From the NCBI GenBank assembly GCA_947632585.1, contig CANRPS010000001.1, positions 65,919 through 101,599 of the forward strand: a stretch of DNA of 35,681 nt. Reading direction: 5' to 3'. This document shows, one piece after another, positions 18,409 through 27,486 of the stretch. Each line of letters opens with the position of its first letter. Position 1 is the stretch's first letter. The position numbers and the translations under genes are program-made. The notes under the pieces are model-generated. The model was not told the DNA's origin, did not search any database, and worked only from the letters and a program-made list of their open reading frames with translations. This DNA is from an uncultured Clostridia bacterium (lineage in GTDB: Bacteria; Bacillota; Clostridia; TANB77; CAG-508).

Positions 18409-18875
18409 CTTTTCTCCTCCAAATTTTTAGTCTTTTTTAACTTTCTTCTTGAACACTCTAAACATTTTGTATTTCCTATATCGTAATTGCATTTTAATTC
18501 ATTTAAATTTAATTCTTTATATACATATTTTGCTAATTTATTTATAGTATTATCAGTTAGGTTTAATTTTATTTTTTCAGCATCTATTTTTGCATCTTCC
18601 TCAGAAAGACCAAGTACATCTTTCAAAAATATATAAACAATATCATATGCTTCTAATATTTTTTTTGCTAAATCTTCTCCTTCTTTTGTTAATTCTATTT
18701 TTCCATATGTTTCATAATTTATTAATTTATTTTCTTTTAAACTTTTTATTGCTTTATTTACACTAGGCTTAGTACAATTCATTTCACTAGCTATGTCTGT
18801 TACTCTAATTTCGCCTATTCTTACATTTAATATATACATTGTTTTTAAATATTCACCTAAAGCTTTTGATATCAT
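18405..18875 (-). CDS. DtxR/MntR-like regulator heading the suf operon, with altered metal ligands
   Basis: 156 residues. The N-terminal winged helix (about 5-65, 'VTDIASEMNCTKPSVNKAIKSL') and the following dimer region ('FLKDVLGLSEEDAKIDAEKI') are those of the DtxR/MntR family. Where that family keeps metal-binding His residues ('RH', 'AH.DA', 'EH'), this protein has Ala-Tyr, Ala-Lys and Lys-Leu. Instead the C-terminus carries C129-x8-C138-x2-C141. Being the first gene of the suf unit and coupled to sufC, it probably senses iron or Fe-S status through these cysteines; that is inference. The ATG at 18875, behind AAAAAGGAG, is chosen because the longer frame would begin in the promoter. Confidence 0.8.
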   Translation of the reverse strand: MISKALGEYLKTMYILNVRIGEIRVTDIASEMNCTKPSVNKAIKSLKENKLINYETYGKIELTKEGEDLAKKILEAYDIVYIFLKDVLGLSEEDAKIDAEKIKLNLTDNTINKLAKYVYKELNLNELKCNYDIGNTKCLECSRRKLKKTKNLEEKR

Positions 18876-18906
18876 ATAATTCTCCTTTTTGTTAGTCTCG
18901 GTTAAC

Positions 18907-18935
18907 ATTATAATATATTTACCACTATTTGTCAA
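18907..18935 (-). promoter_or_regulatory. Consensus sigma-A promoter of the dtxR-suf operon
   Basis: On the minus strand TTGACA (18935-18930), exactly 17 bases, TATAAT (18912-18907), 31 bases before the regulator's ATG. Both boxes are perfect, so the operon should be strong unless repressed. Between the -10 box and the gene lies an imperfect TTA...TAA repeat that could be an operator. Confidence 0.8.
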
Positions 18936-18980
18936 TGATAAATAAAAAATAAAAAATAAAACTATATGAATATAAAAAAA

Positions 18981-19003
18981 TCGTAGAACATTTAGTTCTG
19001 CGA
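18981..19003 (-). promoter_or_regulatory. Hairpin with T-run just upstream of the dtxR-suf promoter
   Basis: TCG-T-AGAAC and GTTCT-G-CGA face each other over a 5-base centre. On the minus strand seven T follow at once. It may be a second terminator behind der or an operator upstream of the -35 box; the T-run favours a terminator. Confidence 0.5.
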
Positions 19004-19108
19004 AAAGTTTTTAATATTTATTTTTTATAATTATAAAGTACAGATTTTCTTTTTTCAATAAAGTTTGTAAAACTTAATGTAATTGTAAAAATTGTAACAA
19101 TAACGTAA

Positions 19109-19146
19109 CAAAAAGGAATCCATACTTTTGTATAAATTCCTTTTTT
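19109..19146 (-). terminator. Terminator of der
   Basis: AAAAGGAAT with an inner ATAC pairs with GTAT and AATTCCTTTT. It ends three bases after the der stop codon region on the minus strand and is followed by T-rich sequence. Confidence 0.65.
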
Positions 19147-19148
19147 AT

Positions 19149-20477
19149 TTATTTATCTTTATCTATTTTTTCTCTCGCTATAATTCTAATAGGAGTTCCT
19201 ATAAAACCGAATTCTTTTCGAAATTGATTTATTAAATATCTTTCATAAGAAAAATGAAAAAGTTCTTTTTTATTAACAAATATAACAAATGTTGGTGGTT
19301 TTGTAGAACTTTGTGTCCCATAAAATATTTTAAGTCTTTTTCCTTTGTCTGTAGGTGGTTGTACAATTGCAATTGCTTCATTTATTACCTGATTCAACGT
19401 TCCAGTTGTAATTCTTTTTGAATTTTCTTCAGCTACTTTATTTATCAGGTCAAACAACTTATTTACCCTTTGCCCAGTTTTAGCTGAAATAAATATTATT
19501 GGAGCATATGATAAATAAGAAAGTTTATTATATACTTCTTTTGTATATTTTTCTAATGATCCATCTTTTTTATCATATTCATCCCACTTATTAATAACTA
19601 TAATTACACCTTTTCCTGCCTCATGTGCTTCTCCTGCAATCTTAGCATCTTGGTCTGTTATTCCTTCTAGGCTATCTACTAACATCAAACATACATCTGC
19701 TCTTTCTATTGCTAGTATTGATCTCATAACACTATACTTCTCTATTGATTCTGTAACTTTGCTCTTTTTTCTAATACCTGCTGTATCAATAAAAATATAT
19801 TTTCCTTTATCATTTTCAAAATAAGAATCTATTGCATCACGTGTAGTTCCAGCTATATCACTTACAATATTTCTGTTTTCTCCAAGTATTTTATTTATTA
19901 AAGAAGATTTTCCAACATTAGGTTTTCCTATTACAGCAACTTTAATTCTTTCATCATCTTCTATTTCTTCTTCTGAATTTGGAAACTTATCATAAATTGC
20001 ATCAAGTACATCTCCTATTCCTTGAGCATTACTTGCTGAAACAAGCATCGGCTCACCTAGCCCCAATTTATAAAATTCATATGCTTCATTTTTAAACTTT
20101 TCATAGCTATCTGCTTTATTACAAACAAGTACAATTGGTTTTTTCGATTTTTTAAGCATTAATGCAATATCTTCATCAGCTGCTGTTACCCCCTCACGAA
20201 TATTTGTTAAGAAAATTATTACATCTGCCATTTCTATTGCCATTTCAGCTTGTAATCTCATCTGTGAAAGAATTACATCATTAGTTGTAGGCTCTATTCC
20301 TCCTGTATCTATTAATGTAAAGTTTCTTCCTCTCCAATTACTTTCACCATAGATTCTATCCCTTGTAACTCCAGGTGTATCTTCGACAATGGAAATTCTA
20401 CTTCCCACAATATAATTAAAAAAAGTAGATTTTCCTACATTTGGTTTTCCTATAATTGCTACTATTGGTTTTGACAT
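19149..20477 (-). CDS. der: Der (EngA), double-domain ribosome assembly GTPase
   Basis: 442 residues. Two Era-like GTPase domains in tandem: the first with G1 'GKPNVGKSTFF' (about 8-18), 'DTGGIEP' and 'NKAD'; the second with 'GKPNVGKSSLI', 'DTAGIRKKSK' and 'NKWDEYDKK'. A KH-like C-terminal domain follows. Der is needed for 50S subunit maturation. The ATG at 20477 follows AGAGGTGAG. A transglutaminase-like gene ends 36 bases upstream, so the two may share a transcript, but the functions are not related. Confidence 0.96.
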   Translation of the reverse strand: MSKPIVAIIGKPNVGKSTFFNYIVGSRISIVEDTPGVTRDRIYGESNWRGRNFTLIDTGGIEPTTNDVILSQMRLQAEMAIEMADVIIFLTNIREGVTAADEDIALMLKKSKKPIVLVCNKADSYEKFKNEAYEFYKLGLGEPMLVSASNAQGIGDVLDAIYDKFPNSEEEIEDDERIKVAVIGKPNVGKSSLINKILGENRNIVSDIAGTTRDAIDSYFENDKGKYIFIDTAGIRKKSKVTESIEKYSVMRSILAIERADVCLMLVDSLEGITDQDAKIAGEAHEAGKGVIIVINKWDEYDKKDGSLEKYTKEVYNKLSYLSYAPIIFISAKTGQRVNKLFDLINKVAEENSKRITTGTLNQVINEAIAIVQPPTDKGKRLKIFYGTQSSTKPPTFVIFVNKKELFHFSYERYLINQFRKEFGFIGTPIRIIAREKIDKDK

Positions 20478-20513
20478 TTTCTCACCTCTTTAAGTTTCTA
20501 TTATTTATACTTT

Positions 20514-21668
20514 TTACTTCTTATAATCACCTATACTTAATGTAGGATATTTAAATACCTTTCCTCCATCAGAAAATTGATATTCTAATTTATGATCTTT
20601 TTCAAATGTATATGAACCTCTTAAGAAAAATTTGTATTTTATTGGATCAGATTTTGTACCTTGAATTGGTTCACCATTATATCCTATAACTATAGGATCA
20701 TCCCATGTTGGATCTACTGCATACCAATTATTATCTACTTTTACACAATTCCAAGCATGGTTTTCAGTTCTTCCAGAACTATTAGTTGCAATTCCCTGCA
20801 TTATTTCACATTCAAATCCTGCAGCATTAGCTAAGTATTTAAATGACTTTGCATATCCTTCACAAACACATTTTTTTGCAATTAAAGCACCATAAAGTCC
20901 GTATGTACCTATAGCTTTGTAACTAGCATCATATTCTATACTATCTACTAAATAATTATGTATCTGTGCTATTTTTTGATATTCTGTTCCCTTTACATTA
21001 CTTAGAACATAATTTTTTATTCTTTCAACAGCTTCTATTCCTTGTTCAATTTGTTCAGTATTTGAAAAATCATCTGATAAGTAATTTGAACCTTTTGCAG
21101 GAGACATATATACTTCATATGATGTAGAAAATAATCTCGTAATGGTTTTTATATTTAAATACATTTTGTTAACATCTATATAAAATAAATCTGGATTATC
21201 ATGTGTAAAAGCTTCAATAGCAGTTTGATAATCATCACCTAATTTTTCTCCACCATTTTCTTCAGAAAGGATATCGGAAAATTCATTTCCATAACTAATA
21301 ACATAATCTCCATACTTTAAATTTTGTTTATTATTTGCTAATCCATCATATAATTTTTTTTGAACATCATCTAATTGATTATAAAAATATTTACTTATAT
21401 CACTAGAATTAGCCATATGTTCAGTTTGTATTTCTTCTGATTGTACATTATTTAAAACACTTTGTATAGAATTACTAATACTCTCACTTTCGCTAGAAGG
21501 TGTATCATTTGTTTTTTCACTTGGTTGTTCTGTTATAATTCCTCCGACTTTATATATAGTTTCTTGATCTGTTAAATCATTATACATGAAATATCCTACA
21601 GCTGCTACACCAAGTATTAATACAAGCATTATTAAAAATAATATAATTGTTGTAATTTTGTTTTTCAT
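20514..21668 (-). CDS. Membrane-anchored transglutaminase-like protein
   Basis: 384 residues. An N-terminal membrane anchor (about 7-30) leads to a Ser/Glu/Asn-rich linker and an outer domain. The transglutaminase-like catalytic triad is visible: Cys in 'CVCEGYAKSFKYL', His in 'TENHAWNCVKV' and Asp in 'AVDPTWDDP'. Such clostridial proteins act as cysteine proteases or cross-linkers at the cell surface; the substrate is not known. 'GAAVGYFMYNDL' marks the end of the helix region. AAAGGAAAAG precedes the ATG. Nothing in its neighbours fixes its role. Confidence 0.82.
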   Translation of the reverse strand: MKNKITTIILFLIMLVLILGVAAVGYFMYNDLTDQETIYKVGGIITEQPSEKTNDTPSSESESISNSIQSVLNNVQSEEIQTEHMANSSDISKYFYNQLDDVQKKLYDGLANNKQNLKYGDYVISYGNEFSDILSEENGGEKLGDDYQTAIEAFTHDNPDLFYIDVNKMYLNIKTITRLFSTSYEVYMSPAKGSNYLSDDFSNTEQIEQGIEAVERIKNYVLSNVKGTEYQKIAQIHNYLVDSIEYDASYKAIGTYGLYGALIAKKCVCEGYAKSFKYLANAAGFECEIMQGIATNSSGRTENHAWNCVKVDNNWYAVDPTWDDPIVIGYNGEPIQGTKSDPIKYKFFLRGSYTFEKDHKLEYQFSDGGKVFKYPTLSIGDYKK

Positions 21669-21729
21669 TTGCTTTTCCTTTCTATCTTTATTATTGTATG
21701 TATATAATCTATAATAGCAGAAAAATAAA

Positions 21730-21770
21730 AAAATAGCAATAAAATGTATATTTTATTTTATTGCTATTTT
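21730..21770 (-). terminator. Terminator behind the small wall-anchored protein gene
   Basis: ATAGCAATAAAAT (21733-21745) pairs with ATTTTATTGCTAT (21755-21767), flanked by A and T runs. Beside it lies a short ATTT tandem repeat (about 21767-21790). Confidence 0.7.
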
Positions 21771-21804
21771 ATTTATTTATTTATTTATTTTATACTTTTA
21801 TATT

Positions 21805-22203
21805 TTATAATTTTTTATAATCATCAACTTTTTTATAAGAATAAATTGCAGATATAGCTAAAACTACTATAATTAATGCTATTATTCCACCTGTTTGAGC
21901 TAATCCTGTTTCTGCTAATTGGTTAGTGTTAGAAACATCTCTGTTAGTTACTGAATTTCCTATAGTATTGTTTCTTGCTGTATTATTTACTGAAGTATTA
22001 TTACTAATTGGAGTAGTATTACTTATTCCATTTCCAATTTCATTTCCAACAGCATTGTTAGTAGCAGCATTGTTTTCAACTGGAATTTCTGCAAATGGTT
22101 CATACAAGTCATCTGATGCGAAAACAATATTAAATTGTACCAATATTAATAATAAACTTAAACCTAATATAATTAAACTCTTTAAAAATTTTGTATTTTT
22201 CAT
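21805..22203 (-). CDS. Small secreted, probably sortase-anchored, Asn/Thr-rich surface protein
   Basis: 132 residues. A signal peptide (about 1-29) is followed by a low-complexity stretch rich in Asn, Thr, Ser and Val (about 42-92). The end has 'LAETGLAQTGG', a 19-residue hydrophobic helix and a charged tail 'YSYKKVDDYKKL'. This is the layout of a cell-wall sorting signal, with LAETG in place of LPxTG, though the second 'LAQTG' could also be the cleavage motif. No sortase gene is in the window. A plain membrane-anchored protein is the alternative. No known functional domain is seen. Confidence 0.65.
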   Translation of the reverse strand: MKNTKFLKSLIILGLSLLLILVQFNIVFASDDLYEPFAEIPVENNAATNNAVGNEIGNGISNTTPISNNTSVNNTARNNTIGNSVTNRDVSNTNQLAETGLAQTGGIIALIIVVLAISAIYSYKKVDDYKKL

Positions 22204-22359
22204 CTTTCTACTCTCTCCTTATATTATATATTAAATTAATAACAAAATAATATGTTTTTCTTTTGCTATTCTTTTTTCATTTTACAACAATATTTTACAT
22301 ATGTCAAATGTTTTTTTTACATTTTATATTACATTTTTGTTACAGAAATATTACAAAAA

Positions 22360-23451
22360 TTATACATTAAATCTAAATAAAACTACGTCTCCTTCTTGCA
22401 TAATGTAATCTTTTCCTTCTTGTCTAACTAAGCCTTTTTCTTTAGCTGCGACCATTGAACCTTCTTTTATTAATTCATCATAAGAAATTATTTCAGCTTT
22501 TATAAAACCTCTTTGTATATCTGAATGAATTTTTCCAGCAGCTTCTGGAGCTTTCGTTCCTTTTTTTATAGTCCATGCTCTTACTTCAGGTTCTCCAGCT
22601 GTTAGAAAAGACATAAGTCCTAAAAGGTCATAACTCTTTTTTATTAATATATCTAATCCTGCTTCTTTTAGCCCTATAGCCTCAAGCATTTCTTTTTTAT
22701 CGTTTGAATCTAATGAAGATAATTCTTCTTCAATTTTTACACAAAGAGGAATAACTTCTGATTTTTCATGTTTTGCATATTCTTTTACCTTTTTTACAAA
22801 TTCATCATTTTCAACATCTAGTAATACATCTTCTGATACATTTGCTATATATATTAAAGGTTTACTTGTTAATAAAAACATTTCATTTAAAAGTTCTTTT
22901 TCTTCTTCATTATATTCTAAACTTCTTGCTGGCATTCCATTTTCTAATCCCAATTTTATCTTTTTTAATAAGTTTATCTCAAATTCATATTTTTTATCTG
23001 CTTTTAACATTTTAACTGCCTTATCTATTCTTCTGTCAATTGTTTCAATATCTGCAAATATAAGTTCAAGATTTATTGTTTCAATATCTCTTATAGGATC
23101 TACATTTCCATCAACATGTACTATATTTGAGTCTTCAAAGCATCTTACCACTTCTACAATAGCATCAGTTTCTCTTATATTTGATAAAAATTTATTTCCT
23201 AGGCCTTCTCCTTTACTAGCTCCTTTTACTAATCCTGCAATATCAACAAATTCCACTACAGCTGGTGTTATTTTTTTTGTGTTATACATTTTTCCTAAAT
23301 TTTCTAATCTTTCATCAGGTACTGCTACAACACCAACATTAGGTTCTATAGTACAAAATGGATAATTTGCGCATTCTGCACCAGCTTTTGTAATACTATT
23401 AAATAATGTACTTTTTCCTACATTTGGAAGTCCAACTATTCCTATTTTCAT
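22360..23451 (-). CDS. ychF: YchF, Obg-family ATPase
   Basis: 363 residues. The P-loop 'GLPNVGKSTLFNSI' (about 6-19), 'ANYPFCTIEPNVG', 'DIAGLVKGASKGEGLGN' and a C-terminal TGS domain ('LMSFLTAGEPEVRAWTIKKG') define YchF/OLA1. Although in the Obg group it prefers ATP, because the G4 motif is not NKxD ('IANVSED' here). It binds ribosomes and has been tied to stress responses. AGAAGG precedes the ATG. spoIVB lies 88 bases upstream. Confidence 0.96.
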   Translation of the reverse strand: MKIGIVGLPNVGKSTLFNSITKAGAECANYPFCTIEPNVGVVAVPDERLENLGKMYNTKKITPAVVEFVDIAGLVKGASKGEGLGNKFLSNIRETDAIVEVVRCFEDSNIVHVDGNVDPIRDIETINLELIFADIETIDRRIDKAVKMLKADKKYEFEINLLKKIKLGLENGMPARSLEYNEEEKELLNEMFLLTSKPLIYIANVSEDVLLDVENDEFVKKVKEYAKHEKSEVIPLCVKIEEELSSLDSNDKKEMLEAIGLKEAGLDILIKKSYDLLGLMSFLTAGEPEVRAWTIKKGTKAPEAAGKIHSDIQRGFIKAEIISYDELIKEGSMVAAKEKGLVRQEGKDYIMQEGDVVLFRFNV

Positions 23452-23539
23452 TTAATTTAAATCCTTCTTTCTTTATGCTTCTTCTTATTTTTCTATTTTA
23501 TCAAATTTTAGTCTTTGTTTCAATACTTTTAATATCTTT

Positions 23540-24763
23540 TTATTCTGACATTTGTTTAATCATTATATCTCCAAACACTGCATACCCTCTTGTCGAATCA
23601 TTTACTAGAACATTAGTAACACATCCAATAAATTTTCCATTTTGTATTATAGGGCTACCACTCATTCCCTGTATTATTCCTCCTGTTTTATCTAACAATT
23701 CTTGATCTTTTACTTTTATCATCATCGATTTATTGTCTACATCATCATTTATAAATATTTTTTCGATTTCAATTTTATATTCTTTTGCTCCTAAACCATC
23801 CAAATCACAATACATTATTGCATCTCCCAAAGCTATTTCTGATCTTCTTGCAACTCTCATCTCTTTTGTTAGGTCTATTTTTATTGCCGATAAATTGTTT
23901 ACAATTCCGTAAATTCCTAGATTTGTATTTTTATATATCGTTCCTATTGTCTTTTGATTTTCAATAGTCCCTTGAATTCTTCCAGGAGTTCCTTTTAATC
24001 CTTTGGTAATTGATATTATTTTTGTAGTTAAAAATTCTCCATTTGAAATTTCTATTAAATCTCCAGTATCATTATCTGTTATTCCATGTCCTAAAGCCGC
24101 AAAATTTCCTGTTGATGGTTCATAAAAAGTAAGTGTTCCAATTCCGGCTGCACTATCTCTTACCCATAATCCTATTTTATATGTTCCATCATTTCCCTTT
24201 ATTGGTACTATAGTTTCATTTTTTATTTCATTATTTTTTACATATTCAATTTCTAAACTATTTCCTTTTGAAGAATTTACAATACTAGTTAAATGTCTTG
24301 TGTCAGTAATGTCTTCTCCATTTATTTTTATTATTCTATCTCCTTCTTGTATTTCAGTTTCTTCATATGGTTTATAATTAATATTGTCTTCGCCAGTTAT
24401 TTCACTTAATCCAACTACTAAAACTCCATTTGTGTATAGTTTCAATCCTGATATTTGTCCTATTGGAATTATAGTTTTTTCTTCTATAATATTAATTGAA
24501 ACTTCTTTTACTTTAAATAATCCAAATAAAGTTACATCTACTATATTATTTTTTATATCTTTATTATTTTCTATTTTTGATGAAGTAAGAATAGTATTGC
24601 AATTTTCATTTCCTATTTTTAATGAAATACCTAAAAAATTTCCTATTTTTAATTCTTCACCATTATATAATATTACGTTATTGGGTATACTATCTATCTT
24701 GCAAACATAAATAAATACACACAATAAAAAAGTAATAATAATTATTTTTCTGGTTTTTTTCAT
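23540..24763 (-). CDS. spoIVB: SpoIVB, sporulation signalling serine protease
   Basis: 407 residues. An N-terminal membrane anchor or signal (about 5-22), a PDZ domain (about 100-185, 'GDRIIKINGEDITDTRHL') and an S55 peptidase domain. Catalytic residues: His226 in 'AALGHGITD' and Ser368 in 'QGMSGSPII'. In Bacillus SpoIVB is secreted from the forespore and triggers processing of pro-sigma-K. It usually stands next to spo0A but here lies beside mreB/mbl and ychF. Several out-of-phase CGG (TAC-GGA, GCC-GGA, TCG-GCA, GCG-GCT) leave the frame unharmed. Confidence 0.95.
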   Translation of the reverse strand: MKKTRKIIIITFLLCVFIYVCKIDSIPNNVILYNGEELKIGNFLGISLKIGNENCNTILTSSKIENNKDIKNNIVDVTLFGLFKVKEVSINIIEEKTIIPIGQISGLKLYTNGVLVVGLSEITGEDNINYKPYEETEIQEGDRIIKINGEDITDTRHLTSIVNSSKGNSLEIEYVKNNEIKNETIVPIKGNDGTYKIGLWVRDSAAGIGTLTFYEPSTGNFAALGHGITDNDTGDLIEISNGEFLTTKIISITKGLKGTPGRIQGTIENQKTIGTIYKNTNLGIYGIVNNLSAIKIDLTKEMRVARRSEIALGDAIMYCDLDGLGAKEYKIEIEKIFINDDVDNKSMMIKVKDQELLDKTGGIIQGMSGSPIIQNGKFIGCVTNVLVNDSTRGYAVFGDIMIKQMSE

Positions 24764-24810
24764 ACTTTCACCTTCAAATTTTATTATTACTTTTTTATTA
24801 ATTTTTATGC

Positions 24811-25821
24811 TTATTTTCTTGATTTTTCATTTAAAGCATCTAGATTGTCTAAGGCTTTTCCTGTTCCAAGTGCGACACATGATACTGTATCTTGAGCTAT
24901 CATTACATTTATTCCAGTTTTTTCTTGTAACAACTTATCTAAACCATCAATTAGACATCCTCCACCTGTCATATAAATTCCCTTGTCTCCTATATCTGCT
25001 GCAAGTTCTGGAGGAGTTTTTTCCAAAACTGAATGCACCGCATCTACTATCATCATAGCTGGTTCATTAAGTGCTTCTACCATTTCACTTGAATGTATAG
25101 TAATTGTAGTAGGAAGTCCTGTTGTTAAATTTCTTCCCTTTACTTCCATTTCTACATCTTGTATTTTAGGATATACACATCCTATATTTACTTTTAAGTC
25201 TTCAGCTGTTCTTTCTCCTATTGCCAAATTATATTTTCTTTTTATATATTTTACAACATATTCATCAAATTTATCACCTGCTACTTTTAGGGAAGTACTA
25301 ACTACTGAACCACCTAATGAAATAACTGCTATGTCAGTCGTTCCTCCACCAATGTCTACAACCATATTTCCACAAGGTTTTGATATATCTATTCCAGCTC
25401 CTATTGCTGCTGCTATTGGCTCTTCAATTAAATATACTTTTCTTGCTCCTGCATTTGTTGCAGCATCTATTACAGCCTTTTTTTCAACTTCTGTTACTCT
25501 CGATGGAATACAAATCATTATCCTTGGAGAAAACAAAGTCCTTCCTCCTACTTTTCTAATAAAATATTTTAGCATCTTTTCTGTAACTGTGTAATCTGAA
25601 ATTACACCTTCTCTTAATGGTCTTGTTGCTACTATGTTCCCAGGAGTTCTTCCTAACATACGTCTTGCTTCTGAACCAACTGCAACTACTGCTCCTGTAT
25701 TATTATCTACAGCAACTACTGAAGGTTCACGAAGTACTATTCCTTTTCCCTTCACATATGCTATAACAGTAGCAGTTCCTAGGTCTATTCCTATATCTTG
25801 TCCCCAACCTAAATTGAACAT
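24811..25821 (-). CDS. MreB/Mbl-type cell-shape actin
   Basis: 336 residues. Actin-like ATPase: phosphate 1 'DIGIDLGTATVIAYVKGKG', 'DIGGGTTDIAVISLGG' (phosphate 2) and 'MTGGGCLIDGLDKLL' (adenosine). The start 'MFNLGWGQDIGIDLG' is close to Mbl/MreB of clostridia. It forms filaments on the inner membrane that guide lateral wall synthesis. No mreC or mreD follow, which fits an mbl- or mreBH-like stand-alone gene. It lies 47 bases upstream of spoIVB. Confidence 0.93.
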   Translation of the reverse strand: MFNLGWGQDIGIDLGTATVIAYVKGKGIVLREPSVVAVDNNTGAVVAVGSEARRMLGRTPGNIVATRPLREGVISDYTVTEKMLKYFIRKVGGRTLFSPRIMICIPSRVTEVEKKAVIDAATNAGARKVYLIEEPIAAAIGAGIDISKPCGNMVVDIGGGTTDIAVISLGGSVVSTSLKVAGDKFDEYVVKYIKRKYNLAIGERTAEDLKVNIGCVYPKIQDVEMEVKGRNLTTGLPTTITIHSSEMVEALNEPAMMIVDAVHSVLEKTPPELAADIGDKGIYMTGGGCLIDGLDKLLQEKTGINVMIAQDTVSCVALGTGKALDNLDALNEKSRK

Positions 25822-25973
25822 TGTTTATCGTTCTCCTTTATTTTTTTACATTATTATTACATTTTTTTTACGATTATATTACAGAATTTTAAATTTAGCA
25901 ATAGATTTTTATGATATTTTAATAAATATTTTTACATTCGTATTTAATAATATATGTTTAAAAAATAAAAAAT

Positions 25974-26007
25974 ATACCTATAGTGTTTTATTTAACACTA
26001 TAGGTAT
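25974..26007 (-). terminator. Terminator behind the cadherin-like surface protein gene
   Basis: A 14-base perfect stem, ATACCTATAGTGTT (25974-25987) with AACACTATAGGTAT (25994-26007), then T-runs on the minus strand. It separates this gene from mreB/mbl. Confidence 0.85.
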
Positions 26008-26026
26008 TTTTTATGTACTTCATTTT

Positions 26027-27463
26027 TTAGAAATGTTTTCCTCTTCCACCATATCTATCTTCTTCATCTTCTTTTATTGATCTCTTTTCAGGTCGTTTTA
26101 TTTGTCCTAATTGATCTTTGCTATCTATATTAATTGTTTTTTTCTTTTGTAATGCTTTTGGTGTTTCTTCATCATATTGTTCCTCTTCATCTTCAACATC
26201 ATAATTGTCGTCTTCATCATCTTCATCGTCATATTCATATTTTTCATATTCATCTTCTAAATTCTTTTTCATTTTATGTCTTACAATTATAAATACAACA
26301 GCAGCAGCAATTATAAATAATCCTATTCCCAATATAATCATTCTCACTTTATTAGCTTTAGCTATATTTGCATCTATTGCTGCATTAGCTTCTTCTAAAT
26401 CTATTTTTTCTGTTTTATTAGCAATGATTTGATATGTAGCATTATCTCCAGTAACTTCATTTGTTACTAAAATAGTTATTATATTTTCTCCTTCTTGTAA
26501 ATTTGTATTTCCAACTATTTCTATTTTTACTTTTTCATTTTTTCCTTTTGTTTTTATGTTTAATTCTGTTACATCTTTAGAAGTTACATTTATTTTATAT
26601 TCATATACATCTGGAGAAAATTTTGGTGATAAAGTATACCCTTCAACTTCTAATTCTTGTAAATCATATTCACTATAATCTACAGCAGTTCCCTCTATTG
26701 TAGAATTAGTTGCTTCATTTGAAGTTTCATTAGCTACTTCGTTTGTTGTAGTTGTATTTTCTGTCTCTTCTTTTGTTTGTCTAGTAACATTTATTGTATA
26801 TGTTTTTGTTGTTCCATCTTCTGCTGTAACAACAACTTTTAAAGCATTTGCTCCTACATTTAAATTTTGATTTCCTGTTCCTGTAATCGTTGATTTTGAA
26901 TCTTTTGCAACTGCATAAACTTCAACTTTATCTACATCATTTGGAACTGTTACATTATATGAAGTTGTTCCAGGTTTAAATCCTGTAAAGTCATTTGGTC
27001 TAATTCCTAAATTACCTAAATTAGCATTATTAGACTTAGCAGGAGGTGTTTCTTCTTGTGGAGGTGGAACTATCTCTGCTGTATCATTAAATGTAACTTT
27101 TGCTCCTTGAGCTTCTACACTTCTACTAACATCTGTGCCATTACTATCTGAAAGATTATCTGGTTCAGGAGTTGCTGTAATTGTTATAGTTCCTGCTGTA
27201 GAAGAAGTTAGGGTAACTGTTTGACTATTTCCTTCTACCCATACATTAGATGCTGATAAAGTTCCTCCACTTGCAGATAAGTTTATTCTTCCTGTATATT
27301 CTGATGTAATAGTAATCGTTATAGTTTCATTTACATCTGCTGTTGATTTAGATACACCTATAGCAAGCTGTGCAGCTTTAACCTTTACTCCAACAATAAT
27401 ACATAAATAAAACATAATTGTCAAAAGAATTGTTTTTAAAAATTTGTTTCTGTTTATCATCAT
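26027..27463 (-). CDS. Surface protein with cadherin-like β-sandwich domains and an acidic cytoplasmic tail
   Basis: 478 residues. Signal peptide (about 1-30), a Big-like domain (about 32-115), a proline-rich linker ('PPPQEETPP'), a cadherin-like β-sandwich domain ('LGIRPNDFTGFKPGTTSY' to 'KTYTINVTRQ'), a Thr/Asn/Glu-rich linker and a second, weaker one ('YTLSPKFSPDVYEYKINV' to 'ATYQIIANKT'). A membrane helix (about 375-397) is followed by a very acidic tail rich in Asp, Glu and Tyr. Binding to the envelope or to partners is inferred. It lies 23 bases after the glucosaminidase gene and is likely co-transcribed with it. Confidence 0.78.
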   Translation of the reverse strand: MMINRNKFLKTILLTIMFYLCIIVGVKVKAAQLAIGVSKSTADVNETITITITSEYTGRINLSASGGTLSASNVWVEGNSQTVTLTSSTAGTITITATPEPDNLSDSNGTDVSRSVEAQGAKVTFNDTAEIVPPPQEETPPAKSNNANLGNLGIRPNDFTGFKPGTTSYNVTVPNDVDKVEVYAVAKDSKSTITGTGNQNLNVGANALKVVVTAEDGTTKTYTINVTRQTKEETENTTTTNEVANETSNEATNSTIEGTAVDYSEYDLQELEVEGYTLSPKFSPDVYEYKINVTSKDVTELNIKTKGKNEKVKIEIVGNTNLQEGENIITILVTNEVTGDNATYQIIANKTEKIDLEEANAAIDANIAKANKVRMIILGIGLFIIAAAVVFIIVRHKMKKNLEDEYEKYEYDDEDDEDDNYDVEDEEEQYDEETPKALQKKKTINIDSKDQLGQIKRPEKRSIKEDEEDRYGGRGKHF

Positions 27464-27486
27464 AATACTCCCTTCAAATCTCTTTT

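Noticed and set aside
21767..21790. ATTT tandem repeat
   Set aside because: A short simple-sequence run in an AT-rich terminator flank, with no sign of further function.
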